Positions 9,123 through 18,700 of a DNA stretch of 22,213 bases are shown one piece after another; position 1 is the first letter of the stretch, and every line of letters begins with the position of its first letter. The notes below the pieces were generated by a model. It saw only the letters and a program-made list of their open reading frames with translations, was not told the origin of the DNA and did no database searches. The stretch is from NCBI GenBank assembly GCA_028287225.1, contig JAQBPZ010000119.1:1-22213 (forward strand), read 5' to 3'. Made by a program: the position numbers and the translations under genes. The DNA comes from Gemmatimonadota bacterium (GTDB lineage Bacteria; Gemmatimonadota; Gemmatimonadetes; Gemmatimonadales; Gemmatimonadaceae).

Positions 9123-9133
9123 ATCGCGGGAGG

Positions 9134-10612
<1,479 letters not shown>

Positions 10613-10619
10613 GAGAGTT

Positions 10620-10633
10620 GTGTATTGAGGATG
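10620..10633. promoter_or_regulatory. Candidate regulator half-site in the ahcY leader
   Basis: The plus-strand sequence gtgtattgaggatg lies 7 bases upstream of the ahcY ATG. It resembles gtgtatccggatg at 11773-11785, at the start of the ArsR-type gene; the flanks gtgtat and ggatg are identical with one base difference in spacing. This may be a shared operator half-site. By-eye match only. Confidence 0.3.
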
Positions 10634-10681
10634 AATCGTGCAGCGAGAAACGAGATCGGGATCAACAACGGGCCGCGGTGC

Positions 10682-10801
10682 GCGTACGCGAGTTCCCGGG
10701 AATGGGCGGCGAATCGTCGCGGTGCCTGCGTGTGGAACGATGAATCACGAAGCGATCAGCTCGCGCGTATCCGCGTCCCATTCGTGGGAATTCGCGTACG
10801 C
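10682..10801 (-). other. Long-range stem in the ahcY leader, possible structured RNA
   Basis: Arms 10682-10706 and 10777-10801 pair over 16 positions with one G-T mismatch at DNA level (gcgtacgcgagttccc against gggaattcgcgtacgc), then after a 2-base internal loop over 7 more (gaatggg/cccattc). They enclose 70 bases that can form two further small hairpins, near 10743-10758 and 10713-10741. A closing stem around a multibranch interior is an architecture shared with cis-regulatory RNAs. A terminator for the upstream gene or a palindromic repeat element are alternatives. Confidence 0.45.
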
Positions 10802-10828
10802 CAGACAGCACAGGAGACATCGGGCCTG

Positions 10829-11770
10829 TCATGCGCGCACGGCCCGCGCCGTGAACAGCCCCGGCCCCTTCGCCTGGGCGTCCGGCGGCAGCGGGACGAT
10901 GCGCGGCGCGCCGAAGCCCGCGTCGGCGAGCCAGGAGGCGAGCTGCGCCTCGTCGAAGCCGAGCCAGACGTGGCCCATGGTCGCGCGGTACTCCTCACGC
11001 TCGTGCGGCAGCATGTCCACGATCAGCAGGCGGCCGCCGGGACCCAGAACCCTCGCGGCCTCCCGCAGCACCACGACCGGCTCCACCACGAAATGCAGCA
11101 CCAGCGAGAGCACCCCCGCATCGAGCGCACCATCCTCGATCGGCAGGTCCTCGAGCCGGCCGCTCTGCAGCTCCACGTTGTCGTGCGACCCCAGGCGCTT
11201 GCGCGCCGCGGCGAGCATCGCGCTCGACTCGTCGACCGCGATCACGCGGGCGACGAATGGCGCCAGCGCGGCGGAGGTCGTGCCGGTGCCGCAGCCGAGG
11301 TCGCCCACCGTCCACGCGGGGTCGAGCAGGGCACCGAGGGGCGCCAGGTCGGCGCCGGCCCCGTAGAGCTCGGAGCGCACGCGGTCCCACTGGCTGGCGC
11401 GAGCCGAGAAGAAGGCCTGCGAGGTGGTGCGCCGCTCGTGCAGCACCTGCTCGGCGCGCGCGAGGTCGTGGCGGGCGGAGGGCGTGGCGCTCACCTGGTC
11501 GCGCACCACGTGCCACAGTCGCCGGGCACCGGGATCCAGCAGCGAGCCCGGCATCGCGTACCGGCGGCTCGTCCCCTCGGCACGCGCGGTCACCCATCCC
11601 TCGTCGGCGAGTGTCTTGAGGTGGCGGCTCACCGTGCTTTGCGGAAGCTGCACGGCGCTGCACAGCTCGCCCACCGTCAGCTCGTGGCGATCGAGCAGCA
11701 GGAGCAGCCGACTCCGCGTGGGGTCGGCCAGCGCCGTGAGGCGGTCGAGGAAGGGGCGGGCCTGTATCAT
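10829..11770 (-). CDS. ArsR-family HTH regulator fused to a SAM-methyltransferase domain, SahR-like
   Basis: This 313-aa protein has two parts. Residues 1-75 are an ArsR-type winged helix: ALADPTRSRLLLLL, then the recognition helix LPQSTVSRHLKTLADEGWV and the wing GTSRRYA. Residues about 110-313 are a class I methyltransferase fold, with motif I VGDLGCGTGTTSA (155-167), the acidic end of strand 2 (VIAVDESS, 177-183) and GPGGRLLIVDMLP (243-255). The metal-binding ELCVC motif of arsenic/cadmium sensors is absent (ELCSAV here), so metal sensing is unlikely. SahR, known from Proteobacteria, is an ArsR-family regulator of ahcY and related genes. The gene next to this one is ahcY on the same strand, so a repressor sensing SAM/SAH through its methyltransferase domain is a good inference. 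A genuine methyltransferase with an HTH domain is the alternative. A palindrome overlaps its start codon, suggesting autoregulation. Confidence 0.88.
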   Translation of the reverse strand: MIQARPFLDRLTALADPTRSRLLLLLDRHELTVGELCSAVQLPQSTVSRHLKTLADEGWVTARAEGTSRRYAMPGSLLDPGARRLWHVVRDQVSATPSARHDLARAEQVLHERRTTSQAFFSARASQWDRVRSELYGAGADLAPLGALLDPAWTVGDLGCGTGTTSAALAPFVARVIAVDESSAMLAAARKRLGSHDNVELQSGRLEDLPIEDGALDAGVLSLVLHFVVEPVVVLREAARVLGPGGRLLIVDMLPHEREEYRATMGHVWLGFDEAQLASWLADAGFGAPRIVPLPPDAQAKGPGLFTARAVRA

Positions 11771-11800
11771 CCGTGTATCCGGATGGAAGGGTAATACAGG
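11761..11800. promoter_or_regulatory. Nested palindrome over the start of the ArsR-type gene, candidate operator
   Basis: Two inverted repeats occur in 40 bases: outer cctgtat (11761-11767) with atacagg (11794-11800), and inner catccg (11768-11773) with cggatg (11780-11785). The inner repeat includes the ATG of the ArsR-type gene (11768-11770 on plus). Autoregulatory ArsR proteins often bind such sites at their own promoters. Specific binding is inferred. Confidence 0.45.
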
Positions 11801-11838
11801 TCCGCCGGCGGTTCAAGGGCGCGGCACGAGGCCGCCGG

Positions 11839-12129
11839 TCAGTCGCGCTTTCGCGGAAGCTCCACGCTGCTCTGCTGGGTGGTGCCCATGCGCGGCGTGG
11901 TGACGATCACGGCCAGCTCGCGCAGCTGGTTCAGCCGCACGGGATCGAGCGACGCCCAGTCGTCCGGGACCTGGGAGAGACGGCGGCGCTCCTGCTCGTC
12001 CTCCCGCTCGAAGACCAGCCACCCGGTGCGGAAGTTGGCCTCCATGAGGTGCGCCCGCGACGCCGGCATGTCCACCTTCCATACGCGCCAGCTCACGCCA
12101 TCCGGGTCCTTGAAAGTCTGCAGTCCCAT
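11839..12129 (-). CDS. Small protein of unknown function (96 aa)
   Basis: The product begins MGLQTFKDPDGVSWRVWKVD and ends SSVELPRKRD. It is soluble, with no signal peptide or membrane segment. Its features are a tryptophan-rich N-terminal strand region (WRVWKV), the segment FRTGWLVFERE, an acidic/basic helix (EDEQERRRLSQVPDDWASL) and LRELAVIV near the end. I do not recognise the family. The start at 12129 is supported by a strong Shine-Dalgarno sequence (GGAGGG, 4 bases before ATG), one of the best in the window. The frame is open further upstream, but that part is shadow-like arginine/alanine-rich sequence. It lies 68 bases ahead of the ArsR-type gene on the same strand and could share its transcript, although the palindrome between them suggests that gene has its own promoter. 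The sense of FKDPDGVSWRVW recalls a short beta-sheet response or sensor module, but no function can be assigned. Confidence 0.75.
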   Translation of the reverse strand: MGLQTFKDPDGVSWRVWKVDMPASRAHLMEANFRTGWLVFEREDEQERRRLSQVPDDWASLDPVRLNQLRELAVIVTTPRMGTTQQSSVELPRKRD

Positions 12130-12133
12130 GGGT

Positions 12134-12139
12134 CCCTCC
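12134..12139 (-). promoter_or_regulatory. Strong ribosome binding site for the 96-aa protein
   Basis: GGAGGG on the minus strand, 4 bases before ATG 12129. It fixes the start of this short gene within a longer open frame. Confidence 0.7.
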
Positions 12140-12279
12140 AGTCCCGAGCCATCACGCGGCGCGCGCCGGCGCGCAGCCACAGTTGCCCGCCTCGGAAGGC
12201 AAGTTGCATTCCCGAGAACGGACTCAGCCGCGGTGTGACCCGCGTCACGCTCCGGGGACCGCGCCGTGGCTGCGGCACG

Positions 12280-12308
12280 TTGAATCCCGCTCGCACGCGG
12301 CGCATGTT
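12280..12308 (+). promoter_or_regulatory. Weak sigma70-like promoter candidate for the amidase gene
   Basis: TTGAAT at 12280-12285 and CATGTT at 12303-12308 are separated by 17 bases, 26 bases ahead of the amidase ATG. The -35 matches consensus at four of six positions and the -10 at three. It lies in the divergent gap 12130-12334, which has no gene. Confidence 0.25.
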
Positions 12309-12334
12309 GTCCGCCAACCCTCCACCCCGCTGCC

Positions 12335-14005
12335 ATGTCTCCCGAATCGTCGTCCGGATCCGGCGTTACGCGCCGCGGCTTCGTCGCCCTCACGGCCACC
12401 GCGGCGGCGGCCGCCGCCATTCCCACCCCGCTCGCCGCCGCCCTCGCACCAGGGTCCACGGATCGCCGCGCGTCGCCCGCGCCCGCGCCCGCGTTCGAGC
12501 TCGAGGAGCGTACCATCGCCGAGCTTCAGGCGGGCATGCAGCTCGGCCAGTACACCGCGCGCGGGCTCGTGGAGCAGTACCTCGCGCGCATCGAGGCCAT
12601 GGACCGCCAGGGGCCCGCGCTGCACGCGGTGATCGAGACGAATCCCGACGCGCGCGCCATCGCGGACGCGCTCGACGACGAGCGCCGGCGTGGGCGCGTC
12701 CGCGGCCCGATGCACGGCATTCCCGTGCTCGTCAAGGACAACATCGACACCGCCGACCGGATGTCGACCACCGCGGGCTCCCTCGCGCTCGAGGGCTCGC
12801 GCCCGGCACGCGACGCGTTCGTGGTGGAGCGCCTGCGTGCGGCCGGCGCCGTGATCCTCGGCAAGACCAACCTGAGCGAGTGGGCGAACTTCCGCTCCAC
12901 GCACTCGTCGAGCGGATGGAGCGCGCGCGGCGGCCAGGCGCGCAACCCATATGCGACCGATCGAACTCCCAGTGGCTCCTCGTCCGGTTCGGCGATCGCC
13001 GCGGCGGCGAGCTACTGCGCCGTGGCGGTCGGCACGGAGACCGACGGCTCGGTCACCTCGCCGGCCGCGGCCTGCTCGCTCGTGGGCATGAAGCCCACCA
13101 TCGGGCTGGTGAGCCGTCGCGGCATCATCCCCATCGCGCACACGCAGGACACGGCGGGCCCCATGGCGCGCACGGTGACGGACGCCGCCATCCTGCTGGG
13201 GGTGCTTGCCGGCGTCGATCACGCCGACAAGGCGACGCGCGCGTCGGGCGTCACCGACTACACGCGCTCGCTCGACGTGCGCGGGCTGGCCGGCGCGCGG
13301 ATCGGCGTTGCCCGCAAGCTGTTCGCCGGACGCAGCATCGCGACCGAGGCGGCGTTCGAGCGCGCGGTGGCCGCCATGCGCGGCGCCGGTGCGGTGATCG
13401 TGGACCACGCCGACATCGTCACCTCCGGCCAGTTCGACGAGGCGGAATACGAGGTGCTGCTGTACGAGTTCAAGGCCGACCTGGAGTCGTACCTGCGCGG
13501 CCTTCCCGCTGGCGCGCGCATCCGCACCCTCGACGACCTCATCGCCTTCAACCGCGCACACGCGCGTGAGGAGATGCCCTGGTTCGGCCAGGAGATCGTG
13601 GAGTCCGCGGCGACGAAGGGCCCGCTCACGAGCGCCGGCTACCGCAAGGCGCTCGCGCGCAGCGGCGAGCTGTCGCGCACGAAGGGCATCGATGCGACGC
13701 TCGCGAAGCATCGCCTCGACGCGATCGTCGCCCCCACCCAGGGCCCGCCCGCGCTGATCGACCTCGTGAACGGCGACCCGTCCGGCTGGAGCACCACGTC
13801 GCCCGCCGCCGTGGCCGGCTACCCGGCGATCACCGTGCCAATGGGGTACGCCTCCGGCCTTCCGCTCGGCATCACCTTCATGGGCAAGGCATGGAGCGAG
13901 CCCGCACTGTTGAAGTATGCGTACGCCTTCGAGCAGGCGACCAAGGCTCGCGTCGCGCCGCGCTACCTTCCCACCGCGACGCTCTCCCCCTCATCACCCG
14001 GTTGA
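12335..14005 (+). CDS. Tat-exported amidase, amidase-signature family (peptide-amidase-like)
   Basis: This 556-aa protein opens with a twin-arginine signal (TRRGFVALTA, residues 12-21, then an alanine-rich hydrophobic stretch), so it is exported folded to the periplasm. The amidase-signature core carries the Ser-cisSer-Lys triad: Lys134 in VLVKDNID, Ser215 in SGSSSGS and nucleophile Ser239 in ETDGSVTSPA. The 24-residue spacing between the two serines matches characterised members. The TETDGS form resembles bacterial peptide amidases, which remove C-terminal amide groups from peptides; related enzymes hydrolyse many linear amides, so substrate remains open. GatA is excluded by the export signal and lack of gatB/C. 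It is the first gene of the plus-strand cluster and ends 5 bases before the deacylase gene, implying co-translation. The start ATG gives an intact Tat signal. Confidence 0.93.
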   Translation: MSPESSSGSGVTRRGFVALTATAAAAAAIPTPLAAALAPGSTDRRASPAPAPAFELEERTIAELQAGMQLGQYTARGLVEQYLARIEAMDRQGPALHAVIETNPDARAIADALDDERRRGRVRGPMHGIPVLVKDNIDTADRMSTTAGSLALEGSRPARDAFVVERLRAAGAVILGKTNLSEWANFRSTHSSSGWSARGGQARNPYATDRTPSGSSSGSAIAAAASYCAVAVGTETDGSVTSPAAACSLVGMKPTIGLVSRRGIIPIAHTQDTAGPMARTVTDAAILLGVLAGVDHADKATRASGVTDYTRSLDVRGLAGARIGVARKLFAGRSIATEAAFERAVAAMRGAGAVIVDHADIVTSGQFDEAEYEVLLYEFKADLESYLRGLPAGARIRTLDDLIAFNRAHAREEMPWFGQEIVESAATKGPLTSAGYRKALARSGELSRTKGIDATLAKHRLDAIVAPTQGPPALIDLVNGDPSGWSTTSPAAVAGYPAITVPMGYASGLPLGITFMGKAWSEPALLKYAYAFEQATKARVAPRYLPTATLSPSSPG

Positions 14006-14010
14006 TCGAG

Positions 14011-15606
14011 ATGACCCTGTATCGCTGTTTCGGGCTGCTCGTCGGCGCCCTGCTGTCCTCGCATTCCCTGCACGCGCAGGCCACCCCGCTCGACGTCCTG
14101 ATCCTCCACGGGCGCGTCGTCGACGGCACCGGCGCCCCGGAGCGGCGTGCCGACGTCGGGGTGCGCGGCGACCGGATCGTGTTCGTGGGCGACGCCGCGC
14201 GGTCGGGGATGCGCGCGCGCCGCACGATCGACGCGACGGGGCTCGTCGTCGCCCCCGGGTTCATCGATCCGCACACCCACACCCTCGAGGATCTCTCGAG
14301 CGCCGAGCGGCGGAGCAACGTGCCGTACCTGATGCAGGGCGTGACGACGGTGGTCACGAACAACGACGGCGGCGGCGCCGTGGACGTCGGCGGCACGCTC
14401 GACCGGTGGACGCGCGACGGGATCGGGACGAACGCGGCGCTCTACGTGCCGCAGGGATCGGTGCGCCGTGCCGTGATGGGGATGTCGGACGCCGCCCCCT
14501 CGCCGGCGCAGCTCGACGCCATGCGCGCCATCGTCGGGCGCGGCATGGCGGCCGGCGCACTCGGACTCTCCACGGGCCTCTACTACGCGCCGGGCAGCTA
14601 CGCGACGACCAACGAGGTCGTCGCGCTCGCGCGCGTCGCGGCGGCGTCCGGGGGGATCTACGACTCCCACATGCGCGACGAGAGCTCGTACACGATCGGC
14701 CTGCTCGGCTCCGTCAACGAGGTGCTGCGCATCGCGCGTGACGCGGACATCCCGGTGCACATCTCCCACATCAAGGCGCTCGGCGCCGACGTGTGGGGGC
14801 AGAGCGACACCGTGATCGCCCTGGTCCGCTCGGCGCGCGCGGCGGGGCTGCGCGTGACCGCCGACCAGTATCCCTACCTGGCGTCGGGGACGAGCGTGGG
14901 CGCTTCCCTGCTGCCCCGGTGGGCCGAGGCGGGCGGGCGCGACTCCCTGCGCGCGCGCATCGCCGATGCGCCGACACATGCGCGGCTCGTCGCCGAGATG
15001 GAGCGGAACCTCGTGCGTCGCGGCGGCGCGCCCTCGCTGCTCATCACGAGCACCGCCGACACCACGATCCGCGGGCGCACCCTCGCCGAGGTGGCCGCGG
15101 CGCGGCACCTGTCGCCGGTGGAGGCGGCGCTGGAGATCGTCCAGGCCGGCGACGCGGGGGTGGCGTCGTTCAACATGAAGGAGTCCGACCTGCGGAAGTT
15201 CATGGTGGAGCCCTGGGTGATGACCGGCTCCGACGGCTCCGACGGCCACCCGCGCAAGTACGGCAGCTTTCCGCGCAAGCTGCGCCAGTACGTGCTCGAC
15301 ACGCGGCTGCTCACCCTGCCGCAGGCGATCCACGCCTCCAGCCAGCTCCCCGCGGAAACCCTCCAGCTTCCCGACCGCGGTGTGCTCGCGCCGGGCTGGT
15401 TCGCCGACGTGATCGTCTTCGATCCGGCCACCGTTGCCGATCGCGCCACCTACGTGAGCCCGCGAGAGCTCGCGGTCGGCATGCGCTACGTGCTCGTGAA
15501 CGGGCGGATCGCCGTCGATCGCGGCGCGTATGCGGGCGCGCTCGCCGGCCGTGCCCTCCGGCATGCCGACACGGCCCGCGCCGCGCGCCCGGCTCCCGCG
15601 CGCTGA
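14011..15606 (+). CDS. Secreted N-acyl-D-amino-acid deacylase (D-aminoacylase family amidohydrolase)
   Basis: From ATG 14011 the product is 531 aa with a signal peptide (LLVGALLSSHSLHAQA, cleavage near 23-24). It belongs to the amidohydrolase superfamily branch of N-acyl-D-amino-acid deacylases, which release D-amino acids from N-acyl forms. Metal ligands are visible: GFIDPHTH with His88 and His90, YDSHMRDE with His220, HISHIK with His250, and GSDGSDGHP with Asp408. The 30-residue spacing of His220 to His250 equals that of the Alcaligenes enzyme. At the position of its metal-ligand cysteine (VVGNCG-type motif) this protein has VTNNDGGG, so Asp119 replaces Cys. This may mark a subfamily with altered metal use or substrate. 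The C-terminal FADVIVFDPATV is the typical small beta-domain. The frame is open back to 13891, but the signal peptide and the 5-base gap after the amidase stop select 14011. Confidence 0.92.
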   Translation: MTLYRCFGLLVGALLSSHSLHAQATPLDVLILHGRVVDGTGAPERRADVGVRGDRIVFVGDAARSGMRARRTIDATGLVVAPGFIDPHTHTLEDLSSAERRSNVPYLMQGVTTVVTNNDGGGAVDVGGTLDRWTRDGIGTNAALYVPQGSVRRAVMGMSDAAPSPAQLDAMRAIVGRGMAAGALGLSTGLYYAPGSYATTNEVVALARVAAASGGIYDSHMRDESSYTIGLLGSVNEVLRIARDADIPVHISHIKALGADVWGQSDTVIALVRSARAAGLRVTADQYPYLASGTSVGASLLPRWAEAGGRDSLRARIADAPTHARLVAEMERNLVRRGGAPSLLITSTADTTIRGRTLAEVAAARHLSPVEAALEIVQAGDAGVASFNMKESDLRKFMVEPWVMTGSDGSDGHPRKYGSFPRKLRQYVLDTRLLTLPQAIHASSQLPAETLQLPDRGVLAPGWFADVIVFDPATVADRATYVSPRELAVGMRYVLVNGRIAVDRGAYAGALAGRALRHADTARAARPAPAR

Positions 15607-15738
15607 CGCCCGGCCCGCCGGATCCCGTTCGCGCATCATGTGACAGACCGCCATTGTGGGGGGTCTCCTCCCCGGCGTTCCCGCTCCCTTGAACGCCTCC
15701 CACCTGCCTTTCCCGCCACAGCATCTCATGAGGTACGC
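15607..15738 (+). other. Gap between deacylase gene and susC2
   Basis: This is 132 bases with no gene. It contains a G6 run (15658-15663) facing a CTCCCC stretch, giving at most a weak hairpin. The frame of susC2 is open through most of it but shows no signal peptide there. A susC2 promoter may lie here, but none is recognisable. Confidence 0.45.
15730..15733 (+). promoter_or_regulatory. Ribosome binding site that sets the susC2 start
   Basis: GAGG followed by 5 bases and ATG at 15739. It supports the protein beginning MSMRTPPALR over the ATG at 15640. Confidence 0.6.
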
Positions 15739-18700
15739 ATGTCCATGAGGACACCACCCGCGCTTCGCACGTTGATGCGCGTCGGCCTCGCCGGTTTCGT
15801 CGCGCTCACCCCCCTTGGCGCGCAGGCCACCCAGGGCACCATCGCCGGCCGCGTCACGGACGCGGCCACCAGCCAGCCCATCGCGGCGGCCCAGGTCAAC
15901 ATCGTCGGCACCTCGCAGGGCGCCCAGACCAACGACCAGGGCCAGTTCACGCTCCGCGGCGTGACGCCGGGCGAGCGCGAGGTGCGCGTCCTGCGCGTCG
16001 GCTTCGCCGAGCAGCGGGCCACCGCCCGCGTGGCGGCCGGCCAGTCGGTCACCCTGAACTTCCAGATGCGCGGCGTGGCGGTGACGCTGAATCCCGTCGT
16101 CACCACCGCCACGGGCGAGGAGCGGCGGGTGGAGGTCGGCAACGCGATTGCCCAGATCGACGCCGCCAGGCTCGTGGAGACGCGCGCCATCGCGAACGTC
16201 GGCGACCTGCTCCAGGCGCGCGCGCCGGGCGTGCAGGTGTTCACCGGCACGCAGACCGGCGCGGGCACCCGCATCCGCATCCGCGGCACCAGCTCGCTCT
16301 CGCTGACGAACAGCCCGATCTACTACATCGACGGCATCCGCGTCGAGGGCACGACCGGGTCGTCGTCGGTCAGCGTGGGCGGCACCACGCCGAGCCGCGT
16401 GAACGACATCAACCCCGAGGAGATCGCGAGCATCGAGGTGGTGCGCGGCCCGTCGGCGGCGACGCTCTACGGCACCGACGCGGCGAACGGCGTCATCGTG
16501 ATCACCACGAAGCGCGGCGTCGCCGGCAAGCCCCAGGTGACCTACTTCACCGAGCAGGGCGCCCACGTCGACCAGAACCACTACCCCACCGCGTATCGCG
16601 CCTGGCGCACCGGCGCCACCGCGGCGACGAACAGCACCGCGAGCAACACCACGCAGTGCTTCCTCACGCAGGTCTCCGCGAAGGCCTGTACGGCGGACAG
16701 CGTCACGAACTTCAATCTCTACAACGACCCGGAGACGACGCCGAACGGCCTCGGCTACCGCCAGCAGCACGGCGTCCAGGTGAAGGGCGGCTCGGAGACC
16801 CTCCGCTACTTCCTGCACGGCGAGTGGGAGAACGAGGACGGCGTGCTCAAGGTGCCCCAGTTCGACCAGCGCTACCTCGCCGCCCGCGGCCTGGCCCTGC
16901 GCCCCGAGGAGCAGCATCCCAACCACCAGGACCGGGTGACCACGCGCGGCAACTTCAACCTCGCGCTGGCCCAGAACGCCGACCTGGCCATCAACGTGGG
17001 CTATACCTCGCAGGACCTCCGCCTGCCGATGTCGGATGATTCGGGCACCCTGGGCGTGGCGGCGAACACCTACGGCGGCCCCGGCTTCAAGTACAACCTC
17101 ACCGCCGCCGGGGACACGCTGTACGGCTACCGGCAGTTCACGCCCCGCGACGTGTACCAGACGTTCACGAACCAGAGCGTGAAGCGCCTGATCACCTCGA
17201 CGAACGGCAACTATCGCGCGACGGACTGGCTGTCGTTCCGCGGCAACTTCGGGCTCGACTACGCCAATCGCGTGGACACGCAGCTCTGCCGCTTCAACAA
17301 CTGCCCGGACCTCGGCGGCGACAGCCGGCTCGGCTTCAAGATCGACAACCGCGCCAACTTCTTCACGTACACCGCGGACGCCAGCGGCACCGCCTCGCGC
17401 CGCATCAACAGCGCGCTGCAGTCCAAGACGACCCTCGGCGTGCAGTTCAACCGCAGCATCTTCGACCGCAACGGCGCGAGCGGCATCCGCCTCCCGGCGG
17501 GCGCCACGACGATCACCTCCGCCGCGGTGCTTTCGGCGGACGAGTCGACGAACGAGACGCGCACCCTCGGCGGCTTCGTCGAGCAGAACCTCGCGTTCAA
17601 CGACCGGCTCTTCGTCACCGGCGCGGTGCGCTCGGATCGCAACAGCGCCTTCGGCGCGAACTTCAAGACGGTGTTCTACCCGAAGCTCTCGGCGTCGTAC
17701 ATCATCTCCGAGGAGCCCTTCTTCCCGCACCCGAGCTGGCTCAACCAGCTCCGGCTCCGCAGCGCGTACGGCGCGTCCGGGGTGCAGCCCGGCACCACGG
17801 ATGCCGCCCAGTACTACCTCGGCACGTCGACGCGGCTCGAGAGCGGCGAGTTCCCCGCCACCGTCTTCACCACGTACGGCAACCCGGAGCTCAGGCCGGA
17901 GCGCTCCACCGAGATGGAGATGGGCGTCGACGGCACCTTCTTCAACAGCCGCCTGTCCACCGAGCTGACCTACTACAACAAGAGGTCCCGCGACGCGCTC
18001 GTGAGCCGCATCCTGCCCCCGTCCGGCGGCACCGGCGCCACGGCGCTCTTCCAGAACGTCGGCGAGGTGCACAACAGCGGGTTCGAGGCGATGATCAATG
18101 CGCAGCTCGTGCAGCGCGAGGCCTTCGGCTGGGACGTCACGCTGAACGGCTCGCGCAACGACAACAAGCTCGTGAGCCTCGGCGGCCTGCCGGCCATCGT
18201 GCTCAGCTCCACGCTCCGCGACGTGGAGGGCTACCCGCTCAACGGCTGGTGGTCGCGCCCGATCACCGGCTACGGCGACACGAACGGCGACGGGATCATC
18301 ACCGCCGATGAAGTCACCATCGCACCGGCCGGCAGCGAGGCCTTCCTGGGCTACTCGTCGCCGCGCAACGAGCTCTCGCTCGGCAACGGCATCGAGTTCT
18401 GGAAGCGCCGCGTGCGCATCGGGGCGCTCATCGACTACAAGGGCGGCTTCAAGACGTACAACAACACCGAGCGCATCCGCTGCGCGAGCCGCAACAACTG
18501 CTCGGGGCTCGTCAACCCGGAGGCGTCGCTGTTCGAGCAGGCGCGCACCGTCGCGGTGCGCACCACCGGCAGCGTCGCCGGCTACATCGAGGATGGCGAC
18601 TACATCCGCTTCCGCGAGCTGAACGCGAGCGTGACGGTGCCGGAGCAGTGGGCCAGCCGCTACCTGCACGGCCGGTCGCTCGGCGTCACCCTTGCCGCGC

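Larger units (their letters stand above)
8889..9133. other. Intergenic region between ahcY and susC1
   Basis: The frame is technically open here as an N-terminal extension of susC1, but it shows no signal peptide or domain. It contains the large ahcY-proximal hairpin (9053-9122), a mixed-composition segment at about 8940-8990 that should hold the susC1 promoter, and the G12 run. A weak TTTG ... TAGTTT pair reads toward susC1 but is not convincing. Confidence 0.5.
10613..10828 (-). other. Leader/intergenic region upstream of ahcY
   Basis: This stretch of 216 bases has no credible gene. It contains a long-range inverted repeat (10682-10801) and, right before the ahcY start, a motif also found at the start of the ArsR-type gene. 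I looked for the published SAH riboswitch core and did not recognise it. Confidence 0.6.

Noticed and set aside
10613..10828. Known SAH riboswitch before ahcY
   Set aside because: The conserved core I know for that class is not visible. The long stem is reported separately as an unclassified structure.
15640..15662. CRP-like site tgtgacagaccgccattgtgg before susC2
   Set aside because: Only one half-site fits; the second half lacks TCACA.
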